From the NCBI GenBank assembly GCA_938020525.1, contig CALIHW010000060.1, positions 1-60,059 of the forward strand: a DNA stretch of 60,059 nt, in the 5' to 3' direction. Below the pieces are notes generated by a model. That model was not told the origin of the DNA, searched no databases, and saw only the letters and a program-made list of their open reading frames with translations. The position numbers and the translations under genes are program-made. Each line of letters begins with the position of its first letter. The stretch's first letter is position 1. Positions 52,492 to 60,059 of this stretch are shown in pieces. This DNA is from an uncultured Granulosicoccaceae bacterium (GTDB lineage: Bacteria; Pseudomonadota; Gammaproteobacteria; Granulosicoccales; Granulosicoccaceae).

Positions 52492-54432
52492 ATGAACTAC
52501 GCAGACTATGGCTATATCCGCCTCGCCGCCATTGCCCCGCCAGTTGCCATTGGCAATCCCAAACGCAACGCCGGGCACATTGTGCAGGCAATGCAACAAA
52601 ATGAGTACGCCAATGTCTCGTTAATGCTGTTTCCAGAGCTGAGTGTCTCCGGCTATACCTGTGAAGATCTGTTTTTTAACCAGTCTATGATCAACCAGTG
52701 TGAGGAAGCGCTGTATCAGATAGCTCGTGCGACTGATGAAAGAATTGTTGTTGTTGGTGCGCCATGGAGACTGCCGGATGGTCGATTGCTCAACGCGGGT
52801 TTTGTCTGTCAGAACGGATTGATTCTGGGTGCGGTGCCGAAAACCTCCCACCCGAACTATGGTGAGTTTTACGATAAGCGCTGGTTTGCATCAGGACTTG
52901 AGGTAGAGCTTTGCGTTGATCATCCAAAACTGGGTCAGTTTGTGATTGCGACAGATCAGTTGTTTGCCATTGGCGAATCCTCATTTGCCGTGGAGATCTG
53001 TGAAGACCTGTGGCAACCGGCACCGCCCTCGATGCGACATGTTAGAGCAGGGGCTGAGCTAATTGTTAACCTGTCTGCCAGTAATGAGCTGGTATCAAAA
53101 GCAAACTATCGACGTGACCTTATCAAAATGGCAAGTGCGCAAGGGATATGTGCCTATTTATATGCCGCCAGCGGACCTACAGAATCAACCAAGGATATTG
53201 TTTTTGGGGGTCATCAATTATTTGCAGAGAACGGTGTATTACTTGCGCAATCAGAGCGATTTTTGCTGGATGGAAGCAACATTGTTTGTGAATATGACTG
53301 GCAAAAGTTACGACACGATCGCACCCGGAACGGCACCTTTGCAAACGGTGAAAGACCAGCTGCTTATCGGATTTGCGGTAAGCCACAAAGGCCAACTCTT
53401 GATGCGCTGCGCAGAACTTTTGATCCGAAACCATTTGTACCCGGTGATGATAACGAATTTGGTGAACGTGCCAGTGAGATTTTAAAAATACAAAGCACCG
53501 GTCTCGCACGTCGCATGATGGCAGCTTATTCCAAAACGCTGGTACTCGGAGTTTCCGGTGGGCTCGATTCAACCCTTGCTTTCTTGGTATGTCTGGATGC
53601 GCTGGAGCTCTTGAAGAAGGACCGCAGCGATCTCTGTGCCATCACGTTGCCAGGGCCTGCGACCAGCGCTCATACTCTGGATAGTGCCAGAATGCTCGCC
53701 TCTTCTGCCGGTGCCAATCTAATGGAAGTACGTATTGATGCAGCGGTCGAACAGCACTTAAAAGACCTCTCTCACGGCGGTGAGCATGATGTGGTATTTG
53801 AAAATGCCCAGGCTCGCGAGCGTACACAGATATTGTTTGATCTCGCCAACAAGATGAGTGGCATTGTTGTTGGTACTGGTGATTTGTCTGAATTAGCCCT
53901 CGGTTGGTGTACCTATAATGCGGATCAGATGTCGAGCTATAACGTTAACGCCAGTGTACCTAAAACATTGGTGATTTATCTCGTGCGCTGGTATGCGCTG
54001 CATAGAGCAGACAGAGAATTATCAGAAGCGCTCATGCGAATACTCGATACCCCGATCTCGCCTGAACTGGTGCCAGCAAAGGATGAGGCCAATGGTGAAG
54101 CAAGTGATGACGTGGCGCAACATACCGAATCAATAATTGGACCTTACGAGCTGCACGATTTCTTTATTTACCATTACCTGCGTAACGGTTTTGATGCTGA
54201 AAAAATCTATGTACTGGCTCAACTTGCTTTTGACGATAAATATGATGCACCGACTATAAAACAGTGGCTGAAGTTGTTCTTCAAGCGTTTCTATATGCAT
54301 CAGTTCAAGCGTACGACACTGCCATCTGGTCCTAAGGTAGGTAGTGTCAGTCTTTCTCCAAGGGGCGACTGGCGCATGCCGGATGAAGCTGATGTCAGCG
54401 CCATACTGGAACATATAGAGACCCTTAAGTGA
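52492..54432 (+). CDS. nadE: Glutamine-dependent NAD+ synthetase
   Basis: 646 residues, a two-domain enzyme. The N-terminal nitrilase-type glutaminase has the catalytic Glu in FPELSVSGYTCEDLF, Lys in AVPKTSHPNYGEFYDKRWF and Cys in VEICEDLW. The C-terminal synthetase has the ATP-binding SGGLDSTLAFLV and GTGDLSELALGWCTYNADQMSSYN. It amidates nicotinic acid adenine dinucleotide using glutamine. The length resembles the long form known from mycobacteria, not the short ammonia-dependent enzyme of E. coli. Confidence 0.97.
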   Translation: MNYADYGYIRLAAIAPPVAIGNPKRNAGHIVQAMQQNEYANVSLMLFPELSVSGYTCEDLFFNQSMINQCEEALYQIARATDERIVVVGAPWRLPDGRLLNAGFVCQNGLILGAVPKTSHPNYGEFYDKRWFASGLEVELCVDHPKLGQFVIATDQLFAIGESSFAVEICEDLWQPAPPSMRHVRAGAELIVNLSASNELVSKANYRRDLIKMASAQGICAYLYAASGPTESTKDIVFGGHQLFAENGVLLAQSERFLLDGSNIVCEYDWQKLRHDRTRNGTFANGERPAAYRICGKPQRPTLDALRRTFDPKPFVPGDDNEFGERASEILKIQSTGLARRMMAAYSKTLVLGVSGGLDSTLAFLVCLDALELLKKDRSDLCAITLPGPATSAHTLDSARMLASSAGANLMEVRIDAAVEQHLKDLSHGGEHDVVFENAQARERTQILFDLANKMSGIVVGTGDLSELALGWCTYNADQMSSYNVNASVPKTLVIYLVRWYALHRADRELSEALMRILDTPISPELVPAKDEANGEASDDVAQHTESIIGPYELHDFFIYHYLRNGFDAEKIYVLAQLAFDDKYDAPTIKQWLKLFFKRFYMHQFKRTTLPSGPKVGSVSLSPRGDWRMPDEADVSAILEHIETLK

Positions 54433-54474
54433 TGAGAAAGCATCGAAAAGAAAAAAATTGATGAGAAAATATTA

Positions 54475-55620
54475 GTGATCGGGGACCACAGTAATCCCAT
54501 TGTAATCAGTAGCGGATTTGATGGCGGCAACATTGAATGTCTTTCTTCTGAGGATCCGGAAAATATAAGACTTAATATTGCTCATGATGCAGGAGGTGAA
54601 TTCTACCAGTGGTTTTATGGCAAGCTTAACGGTACTCGTGGTCAGAAATACGTTCTGCATATTGAGAATGCCGGTTCATCTTCTTATCCTGATGGATGGA
54701 AAGATTATAATGTTGTTACATCAAACGATCAGGTGGAATGGTTTCGCAGCAGCACTGACTATCAAGATGGCGTATTAACTTTTTCCATAACAGCTCAAAG
54801 TGATGTTACCTGGTTTGCTTATTTTGCACCTTATACGCTGCATCAGCACAATAATTTAATCTCACGGTGTGCTGTACGTCCTAACGTCTCTGCACAGGTT
54901 TTGGGAAAAACACTCGATGGCAGAGATATAGATCTGCTGCAAATAGGTGAAGCGAACAAGCCTTTGAAAATCTGGTCTATTGCCAGACAACACCCGGGTG
55001 AGTCAATGGCCGAGTGGTGGATGGAAGGCTATCTGGACCGTCTTCTGGATTCCAATGATGCTGTATCCAAAGCATTATTGGAAAGATCAGTTTTTTATGT
55101 TGTGCCGAATATGAACCCGGATGGCACTTACCGTGGTCATCTAAGAACTAACGCGATTGGTATCAATCTTAATCGTGAGTGGGATAAGTGCACAGCAGAA
55201 CAATCACCCGAGGTTTTTTACGTACTTGAAAAAATGCGAGAGACTGGCGTCAGTCTAAATCTTGATGTACACGGTGACGAAGCGCTGCCATATAACTTTA
55301 TAGCTGGCACCGAAGGGATTCGATCGTGGACTAAAGAACGTAAAGCGCTGCAAGAGTTATTTAAAAGTAACTTAGCGGCGATTAATCCAGATTTTCAAAC
55401 TACAATCGGTTACCCGATCAGTGCACCTGATTCAGCCAACTACGGTATCTGCAGTAGTTTTATTGCAGAGAATTTTAATTGCCCTGCAATGACACTCGAG
55501 ATGCCTTTTAAAGACACCGCCGATACCCCGGATGAACGATATGGATGGTCGGATATTCGTTCTGCCAAACTAGGAGCGTCTTGTGTTGATGCAATCTTTA
55601 GCATCGTAACTAAGCTTTAG
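54475..55620 (+). CDS. M14-type zinc carboxypeptidase (cytosolic carboxypeptidase-like)
   Basis: 381 residues. An N-terminal beta domain of about 125 residues precedes the catalytic domain. The zinc ligands are HPGES (His and Glu) and the His in LNLDVHGDEA, NMNPDGTYRGHLRTNAIGINLNREW is the substrate-binding block, and the general-base Glu is in MTLEMPFKD. This matches bacterial relatives of cytosolic carboxypeptidase 6. No signal peptide is present. The start is GTG at 54475 with GATGAG upstream. It lies just after nadE; the functional link is unclear. Confidence 0.9.
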   Translation: MIGDHSNPIVISSGFDGGNIECLSSEDPENIRLNIAHDAGGEFYQWFYGKLNGTRGQKYVLHIENAGSSSYPDGWKDYNVVTSNDQVEWFRSSTDYQDGVLTFSITAQSDVTWFAYFAPYTLHQHNNLISRCAVRPNVSAQVLGKTLDGRDIDLLQIGEANKPLKIWSIARQHPGESMAEWWMEGYLDRLLDSNDAVSKALLERSVFYVVPNMNPDGTYRGHLRTNAIGINLNREWDKCTAEQSPEVFYVLEKMRETGVSLNLDVHGDEALPYNFIAGTEGIRSWTKERKALQELFKSNLAAINPDFQTTIGYPISAPDSANYGICSSFIAENFNCPAMTLEMPFKDTADTPDERYGWSDIRSAKLGASCVDAIFSIVTKL

Positions 55621-55651
55621 GAGTAGGTTGTAGAGCTTAATGTGTAGAAAA

Positions 55652-56125
55652 TTACTTGCTGAGATCTGCAACCGAAGCGCTGGTCACACTAATCAGCGCA
55701 TCGGGTTTTAATTCCAGCTGCAAGCCGCGCTTTCCACCAGAGACAAAGATCGTGCTGAAATTTTTCGATCTGGCATCGAGACAAATTTGTAAACGCTGTT
55801 TTTGACCAACAGGGCTGATTCCACCGACAATATATCCGGTCACTCTCTCCGCAACCGCAGGATCAGCCATCTTTGCCTTACGTCCCTTAAAGTGACTCGC
55901 TACTTTTTTAAGATCCAGCAGGTTCGCGACTGGAATTACAGCGACTACCGGTTTTCTTTCATCACCATCGATCACCGTCAGTAGTGTTTTAAATACTTGT
56001 TCCGGTTTTTGACCCAAGGCCTCGACAGCCTGCATACCGTAACTACCTGATTCATCCTCAGTTGAGTATTCCCGTAATTCAAAATCAACTTTTTGTTTTT
56101 GCAGTAATTTGATCGCTGGTGTCAT
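55652..56125 (-). CDS. ybaK: YbaK-type Cys-tRNA(Pro)/Cys-tRNA(Cys) deacylase
   Basis: 157 residues. The YbaK/EbsC features are EDESGSYGMQAVEALGQKPEQVFKTLL and GRKAKMADPAVAERVTGYIVGGISPVGQKQRL, followed by SGGKRGLQLELKPDAL. It removes mischarged amino acids from tRNA in trans. It is convergent with the carboxypeptidase gene. Confidence 0.95.
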   Translation of the reverse strand: MTPAIKLLQKQKVDFELREYSTEDESGSYGMQAVEALGQKPEQVFKTLLTVIDGDERKPVVAVIPVANLLDLKKVASHFKGRKAKMADPAVAERVTGYIVGGISPVGQKQRLQICLDARSKNFSTIFVSGGKRGLQLELKPDALISVTSASVADLSK

Positions 56126-56271
56126 GGTAGTTGGTTCAATTGCTGAGAGAACTGATTCACGTGAGTTGTATTTACCTTATCAATTCTGCGGCATCGGTCT
56201 GCGAAATCCGCGCTTTTTGCAGGCACACTCCGTGACTTTACTGATGAGTACAGGATACAAGGTCGTGCCCG

Positions 56272-57888
56272 GTGTTTGGTAGTGAGGACGGAGTCGATAA
56301 CTTAACAACAAAGCACGGCCCGGTTGCCGCACTTGCAGCATCTTTGATTTCCGGGCTGATGGTTGTGGTGTTGTGTGTATTGATCCCGGCCAAAACAGCT
56401 AAATCTGACTCGTGGCCCGATCCGGTCGGCGTAGTAAATGGCACAGTGGTCACAGAGGGTTCTTTTCCTTCGCTGACAGCATTGTTGTCAGGTCGTGATG
56501 TCTCGATAAAACTCAATCGTCAAAGGCAGATAAATGCGAAGTTCTTCGGCCACGGATTAAATTCTGCTTTTTCCGGCGAAATTGCTGACTGTGGTGCCGC
56601 CACAGATATTTGCAGGGAGGCGCTTGGGAAAGTTTGTTTAATCGCTATTTCTCAATCTGCCAGTGATGTGCTTGAAACCAATCTGTCTCCTTCTGCACAA
56701 CTCGCCAATTGTTCAGCGGCAGGTGGTGTCGGTGCTGTTTTCTGGTTGCGTGACAGTATTCTTAACCGGACTGATATGTTTGATGGCTTGCCATCCATAC
56801 CTGCAGTTTTTATCAATGAGCTCTATTCAAACAGGTTGCTGGTTGAGGCTATGCAATCTGAGGTGCTGCATGTAGAAGTGGAACCGCAGGTAGCGCAAAC
56901 CATACTTTGTGGTGCGACTCATCTTGGTGGCAGATGGGTGCTGACTGCCGCACATTGTGTTGTTGAACTGACCCCGGATGGCCTGCGAAAAGTGCAGCCC
57001 TGGGAGATCACTGCCAGCGTAGGCGCATACAACCTCAGAGAAGACACTCGCTTGTCGCAATCTGTTGAGGCGATCCACTTTTTTGACGAGATACCCTCCG
57101 TTACCCCCATTCTCAATGACATAGCGCTGATAAAGCTTACTCAACAGCCAACTCTTTTTTCTGGCTCCATGTTGCGGACTGATGAGTCACTGAACATGCC
57201 GATCGCCGTTGCAGCTGTGGTGGATCAATACAGTTTTAACTCTGCTGAAGCGATGGTGCTTGGGTGGGGAAGCACCGCGGTGCGAGAGCCACATGATGTG
57301 ATGAGTAGCGCGGTTACAACCAGTGAAGTACCGCGTGCAGCGTGGGTGTCACTTGTACCTGCAAACCAATGCACGGCTCTGTGGCGCGACTACATCGGAA
57401 TGTTCCAGAATTCAGTTGATATCACTCCCGTTATCAACAGACAGATATGTGCCCTGGATTCGGTTTCTCAACAGGATACCTGTCAGGGTGATAGTGGCGG
57501 TCCGTTACTGATTGCAGTTCAGGGTCGCCTCCAGCTTGCCGGAATTACAAGCTTCGGTGTGGGCTGTGGAAGCGCTATCGGCGTACCGGCTGTTTACACT
57601 AAAGTCAGCGAATATGCCGACTGGATAGAGCGGATTACCGGATTTGGTATTTCGGATGCTCAGGAATTACCTGAAAATCCTGACGTTCCAGAATCGACAA
57701 TCAGCTCAAGCAGGTCGCCGGTAATGGTGAGTTCGCTTATCGCTGATACTTCGCCGGCAATCGCCAGTAATGTAGTGGCAACAAGCGGCGTTGGGAGCTT
57801 CGCTGCTTCTGCGTGGATGCTGATCTGCGCTTTCGTGCTGGTTGCTGCGCAGTGGAGGTCGCTATGGCGTAGAAGGAGTAGTACTTGA
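56272..57888 (+). CDS. Exported trypsin-like serine protease with nested PA domain
   Basis: 538 residues from a GTG start; a signal/anchor helix spans about 18-40. The S1 domain starts at VVNGTVV (54) and carries His228 (TAAHC), Asp283 (LNDIALIKL) and Ser408 (GDSGGP). Asp402 is at the specificity position, so it should cut after Lys or Arg. Between the first strand and ILCGATHL lies an extra stretch of about 135 residues (75-210) with a protease-associated pattern: GKVCLIAIS, AAGGVGAVFWLRDS and LPSIPAVFINELYSNRLLVEAM. The C-terminus has SGVGS, a hydrophobic helix and RRRSST, resembling a GlyGly-CTERM sorting tail although without the Gly pair. Confidence 0.88.
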   Translation: MFGSEDGVDNLTTKHGPVAALAASLISGLMVVVLCVLIPAKTAKSDSWPDPVGVVNGTVVTEGSFPSLTALLSGRDVSIKLNRQRQINAKFFGHGLNSAFSGEIADCGAATDICREALGKVCLIAISQSASDVLETNLSPSAQLANCSAAGGVGAVFWLRDSILNRTDMFDGLPSIPAVFINELYSNRLLVEAMQSEVLHVEVEPQVAQTILCGATHLGGRWVLTAAHCVVELTPDGLRKVQPWEITASVGAYNLREDTRLSQSVEAIHFFDEIPSVTPILNDIALIKLTQQPTLFSGSMLRTDESLNMPIAVAAVVDQYSFNSAEAMVLGWGSTAVREPHDVMSSAVTTSEVPRAAWVSLVPANQCTALWRDYIGMFQNSVDITPVINRQICALDSVSQQDTCQGDSGGPLLIAVQGRLQLAGITSFGVGCGSAIGVPAVYTKVSEYADWIERITGFGISDAQELPENPDVPESTISSSRSPVMVSSLIADTSPAIASNVVATSGVGSFAASAWMLICAFVLVAAQWRSLWRRRSST

Positions 57889-58103
57889 ACGTCATAATGC
57901 GTGGGTTTACCGACAGTATCGTATAAACTCTTGATTGCTGCGGCGTGACGTCAATGGACGTAATCCAGGTCGCCCGTGGTACTCACTTGTTGTGAAGAGA
58001 TCAATCGGTTTAGCGCAATGTGACAGAGCCAGATACAAGGCTTTTCAAGTGGTTGGTTTTAAATTTTTTAGTATGGTTTATCTAGTAATTAGGGGGTGCA
58101 GTT

Positions 58104-58481
58104 ATGTTGAATATTAGAATGTTAAGTTTTATCGCGTCGGGTTTTCTTTTTACTTTCGCTCTAAGCGGGTGTGGCTTTAAGTCCGATCTAGTTCTGCCGG
58201 AGTCTGAGAGTGCGGATTCATTGTTCGAAGCAGACACTCAGCCTGTAGTTGAAACGGATGGTCAGTCTGAGCTGTTAGGCGGGCAGGAGATTATGCTAGA
58301 AGAGATACTGCCTTTGTCGCCAACTTCAGAGTCAGACGGCGTCCCGATCGATATCACCTCGATTGCCAGCGACGGACAGATACTCGTGTCACCTGATGAT
58401 GCCAAGGTCGATGCCTTTGAAGGTGTGCCGGTTAGCATTGATGATTTATTTAACGCCGAGGAGGAATCCAGCGCGCAATGA
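58104..58481 (+). CDS. lptM: LptM (YifL)-like outer-membrane lipoprotein with long extension
   Basis: 125 residues. The N-terminus has a lipobox FALSGCGFKSDLVLPE, matching the LptM/LppL pattern (Cys-Gly-x-Lys-x-x-L-x-x-P). LptM assists LptD assembly in E. coli. It sits directly upstream of lysA and overlaps it by 4 bases (ATGA), the usual location of this family. The acidic, low-complexity C-terminal part of about 90 residues is much longer than in the usual 55-70-residue members. The ribosome-binding site AGGGGGTG is good. Confidence 0.8.
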   Translation: MLNIRMLSFIASGFLFTFALSGCGFKSDLVLPESESADSLFEADTQPVVETDGQSELLGGQEIMLEEILPLSPTSESDGVPIDITSIASDGQILVSPDDAKVDAFEGVPVSIDDLFNAEEESSAQ

Positions 58482-59725
58482 GTTTCAGCCGCAGACCCGA
58501 CGGTGAGTTACATGTCGAAGATATCGCCTGTTCTGAACTGGCATCCAGGTACGGCACACCTTTGTATGTGTACTCTCGTGATGCCATTGAGAATGCCTGG
58601 CGTGCATTCGACAGTGCGTTGTCCGGCAGGCCGCATCTGGTTTGTTATGCGTTAAAAGCTAACTCTAATCTAGCTGTGCTTAACCTGCTCGGCAGGCTTG
58701 GGTCTGGGTTTGACATCGTATCTGTTGGTGAACTTGCGCGCGTGAAAGCCGCGGGATGCGATCTTTCAAAAGTTGTTTTTTCAGGTGTAGGTAAATCACC
58801 TGATGAAATGGCCACTGCACTTTCAGAGGGTATTAAGTGCTTTAATGTTGAGTCAGTTGCCGAGCTTGATGCACTGGCAGAAGTCGCATCTGCCCATGGT
58901 GCTGTGGCTCCAGTGTCAGTAAGGATCAACCCGGATGTCGATGCAGGTACACACCCTTACATTTCGACCGGTTTAAAAGAAAACAAATTTGGTATTGATA
59001 CTGTGTCAGCAGTCGGTGCCTATCGAAAAATTGCCGATAACGCCCATCTTGAGGTTACCGGTATGGACTGTCACATCGGATCTCAGCTTACCGATATAGC
59101 ACCTTACCGCGATGCATTGAAGAGACTGTTGAAGCTTTGTGATTCATTGCATGAGCAGGGCATTAAAATTAAACATCTGGATCTGGGTGGCGGGCAAGGG
59201 ATTCGCTACAAAGATGAGCAACCTATCGATCTCAACTCATGGGCACAGGCCATGGATGAAGTACTGGGTGATCGTGACGTTGAAATTATTGTTGAACCGG
59301 GGCGCAGCATTGTTGGCAATGCAGGCTTGCTACTGACGACGGTGCGGTATCTAAAGCACTCGGATGATAAGAACTTTGCCATTGTCGATGCTGCGATGAA
59401 TGATCTCATCCGGCCGGCGCTTTACAGTGCCTGGCAGGATATTGTTCCGGTTAAAGAAGCCAGTGCGTCAAAAAAGTTGAACTACGATATTGTCGGCCCG
59501 GTTTGCGAGTCAGCTGATTTTCTGGGCAAGGACAGACAACTGGCAATTGAGCAGGATGAATTGCTTGCGGTGATGTCTTCTGGTGCCTACTGTTTTGTGA
59601 TGAGCTCCAACTACAACTCAAGGCCCAGGGCTGCGGAAGTAATTGTCGATGGAGGCGACTCACATATTGTTCGCAAGCGAGAAACGATAGAAGAGTTGTT
59701 TGCGGGTGAAAGTCTGCTCCCCTGA
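58478..59725 (+). CDS. lysA: Diaminopimelate decarboxylase
   Basis: 415 residues. The PLP-binding Lys is in LVCYALKANSNLAVL. Other family blocks are GSGFDIVSVGEL, GMDCHIGSQL, LDLGGGQGIRY, VEPGRSIVGNAGLL and VCESADFLG. It makes lysine from meso-diaminopimelate in the last step of the pathway. It overlaps lptM; a dapF gene, its common follower, is absent because an insertion sequence comes next. Confidence 0.98.
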   Translation: MSFSRRPDGELHVEDIACSELASRYGTPLYVYSRDAIENAWRAFDSALSGRPHLVCYALKANSNLAVLNLLGRLGSGFDIVSVGELARVKAAGCDLSKVVFSGVGKSPDEMATALSEGIKCFNVESVAELDALAEVASAHGAVAPVSVRINPDVDAGTHPYISTGLKENKFGIDTVSAVGAYRKIADNAHLEVTGMDCHIGSQLTDIAPYRDALKRLLKLCDSLHEQGIKIKHLDLGGGQGIRYKDEQPIDLNSWAQAMDEVLGDRDVEIIVEPGRSIVGNAGLLLTTVRYLKHSDDKNFAIVDAAMNDLIRPALYSAWQDIVPVKEASASKKLNYDIVGPVCESADFLGKDRQLAIEQDELLAVMSSGAYCFVMSSNYNSRPRAAEVIVDGGDSHIVRKRETIEELFAGESLLP

Positions 59726-59931
59726 GTTGTCGAGCCTCCCGCAGGGTATCGTTGGTTAAGGCTATTTTTGAATTAAGTAACACCGAACAGTCTTTTTCCC
59801 CGGACCAGGGAGAATACAAAGCGTTTATTGCTTTGCGACAGGGCGGATGTATCAGTTAATAGCCGTATTAAATTTTCCGCCGTGAGTGATCCAACCCTCC
59901 ACCCGAGCTTAGACTCGGACCCTCCCTATGG

Positions 59932-60059
59932 GGGCTCTTCTGCAATATTAGTGGCCAAAACGGCAACAATTAGTTAGCGTTTGGCTATGAAAAATCTCCC
60001 CAAACACTACGCTGAGCTCATCGGATTGGACAAGAACTGGAAAGTCTCAGATGTGGAGC
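59932..60059 (+). mobile_element. Insertion sequence, left end (ISL3-like), truncated by window edge
   Basis: GGGCTCTTCTGCAA at about 59932-59945 resembles the terminal inverted repeat of ISL3-family elements (typically beginning GGCTCTT). About 45 bases later a transposase-like frame begins. The right end and the second inverted repeat are outside the window, so the boundaries are provisional. Confidence 0.55.
59987..60059 (+). CDS. Transposase, 5' fragment (ISL3-like)
   Basis: The first 24 codons are visible: MKNLPKHYAELIGLDKNWKV then SDVE. A short helix ending in L-I-G-L followed by W-x-V-x-D-V is the typical opening of ISL3-family transposases. The frame is open to the window end. The ribosome-binding site is poor, as is common in insertion sequences. 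The family assignment rests on only 24 residues. Confidence 0.6.
   Translation, partial: MKNLPKHYAELIGLDKNWKVSDVE

Noticed and set aside
56150..56167. TTCACGTGAGTTG as a parS site
   Set aside because: The CACGTG core is present but at least five positions differ from the 16-bp consensus.

Overview
The window looks like the replication-origin region of a gammaproteobacterial chromosome, probably from a marine, respiring heterotroph. The evidence is the classic neighbourhood of rpmH-rnpA-yidD-yidC-mnmE-mnmG on the minus strand opposite dnaA-dnaN-recF-gyrB on the plus strand, then parA-parB and a complete F1Fo ATP synthase operon (atpIBEFHAGDC). Gammaproteobacterial traits are the ubiquinone-pathway decarboxylase UbiD, soluble transhydrogenase SthA, oligopeptidase A and an LptM-lysA pair. 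A polysaccharide-lyase-like exoenzyme suggests a life on algal or other marine polysaccharide. The genus cannot be named from the sequence alone.

Layout. 1-300: the 5' end of a group II intron (running off the left edge) sits directly after an intrinsic terminator, preceded by a 15-codon ORF with a near-perfect Shine-Dalgarno sequence. 434-7642: a redox/signalling island with a Tat-exported unknown, a GGDEF-EAL receptor, a MauG-type diheme peroxidase and an amidohydrolase fused to a FixH/YtkA-like domain (all minus), then a Tat-exported dioxygenase-fold protein and a ferric-reductase-like membrane protein (plus). 7869-9070: a HEAT-like protein and a small membrane protein. 9411-16417: atp operon with its own promoter and terminator. 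16695-19380: parB, parA, rsmG. 19475-22662: genes that interrupt the usual rsmG-mnmG adjacency (LysR regulator, divergent DUF1127 gene, PL14-like secreted lyase). 23221-29657: mnmG, mnmE, yidC, yidD, rnpA, rpmH. 29658-36574: origin region with dnaA, dnaN, recF and gyrB; two near-consensus parS sites lie inside recF and the best oriC candidate lies between dnaA and dnaN. 36976-40489: prlC and ubiD. 40577-45227: a second MauG peroxidase operon with a cupredoxin, a diheme cytochrome c and another GGDEF-EAL receptor. 45709-49308: OmpA/DUF4398 envelope proteins, hemD and hemC. 49442-59725: argH, sthA, nadE, an M14-type carboxypeptidase, a YbaK deacylase, a secreted trypsin-like protease with a nested PA domain, and lptM-lysA. 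59932-60059: start of an apparent ISL3-family insertion sequence.

Most of the window is core housekeeping. The less ordinary parts are the two separate loci in which a MauG-family diheme enzyme lies upstream of a membrane-anchored GGDEF-EAL protein on the same strand. This suggests, but does not prove, a recurring coupling of periplasmic haem/copper redox chemistry to cyclic-di-GMP turnover. Two exported proteins (the lyase and the protease) end in tails resembling GlyGly-CTERM surface-sorting signals. All functional calls are read from motifs by eye; no database search was run.
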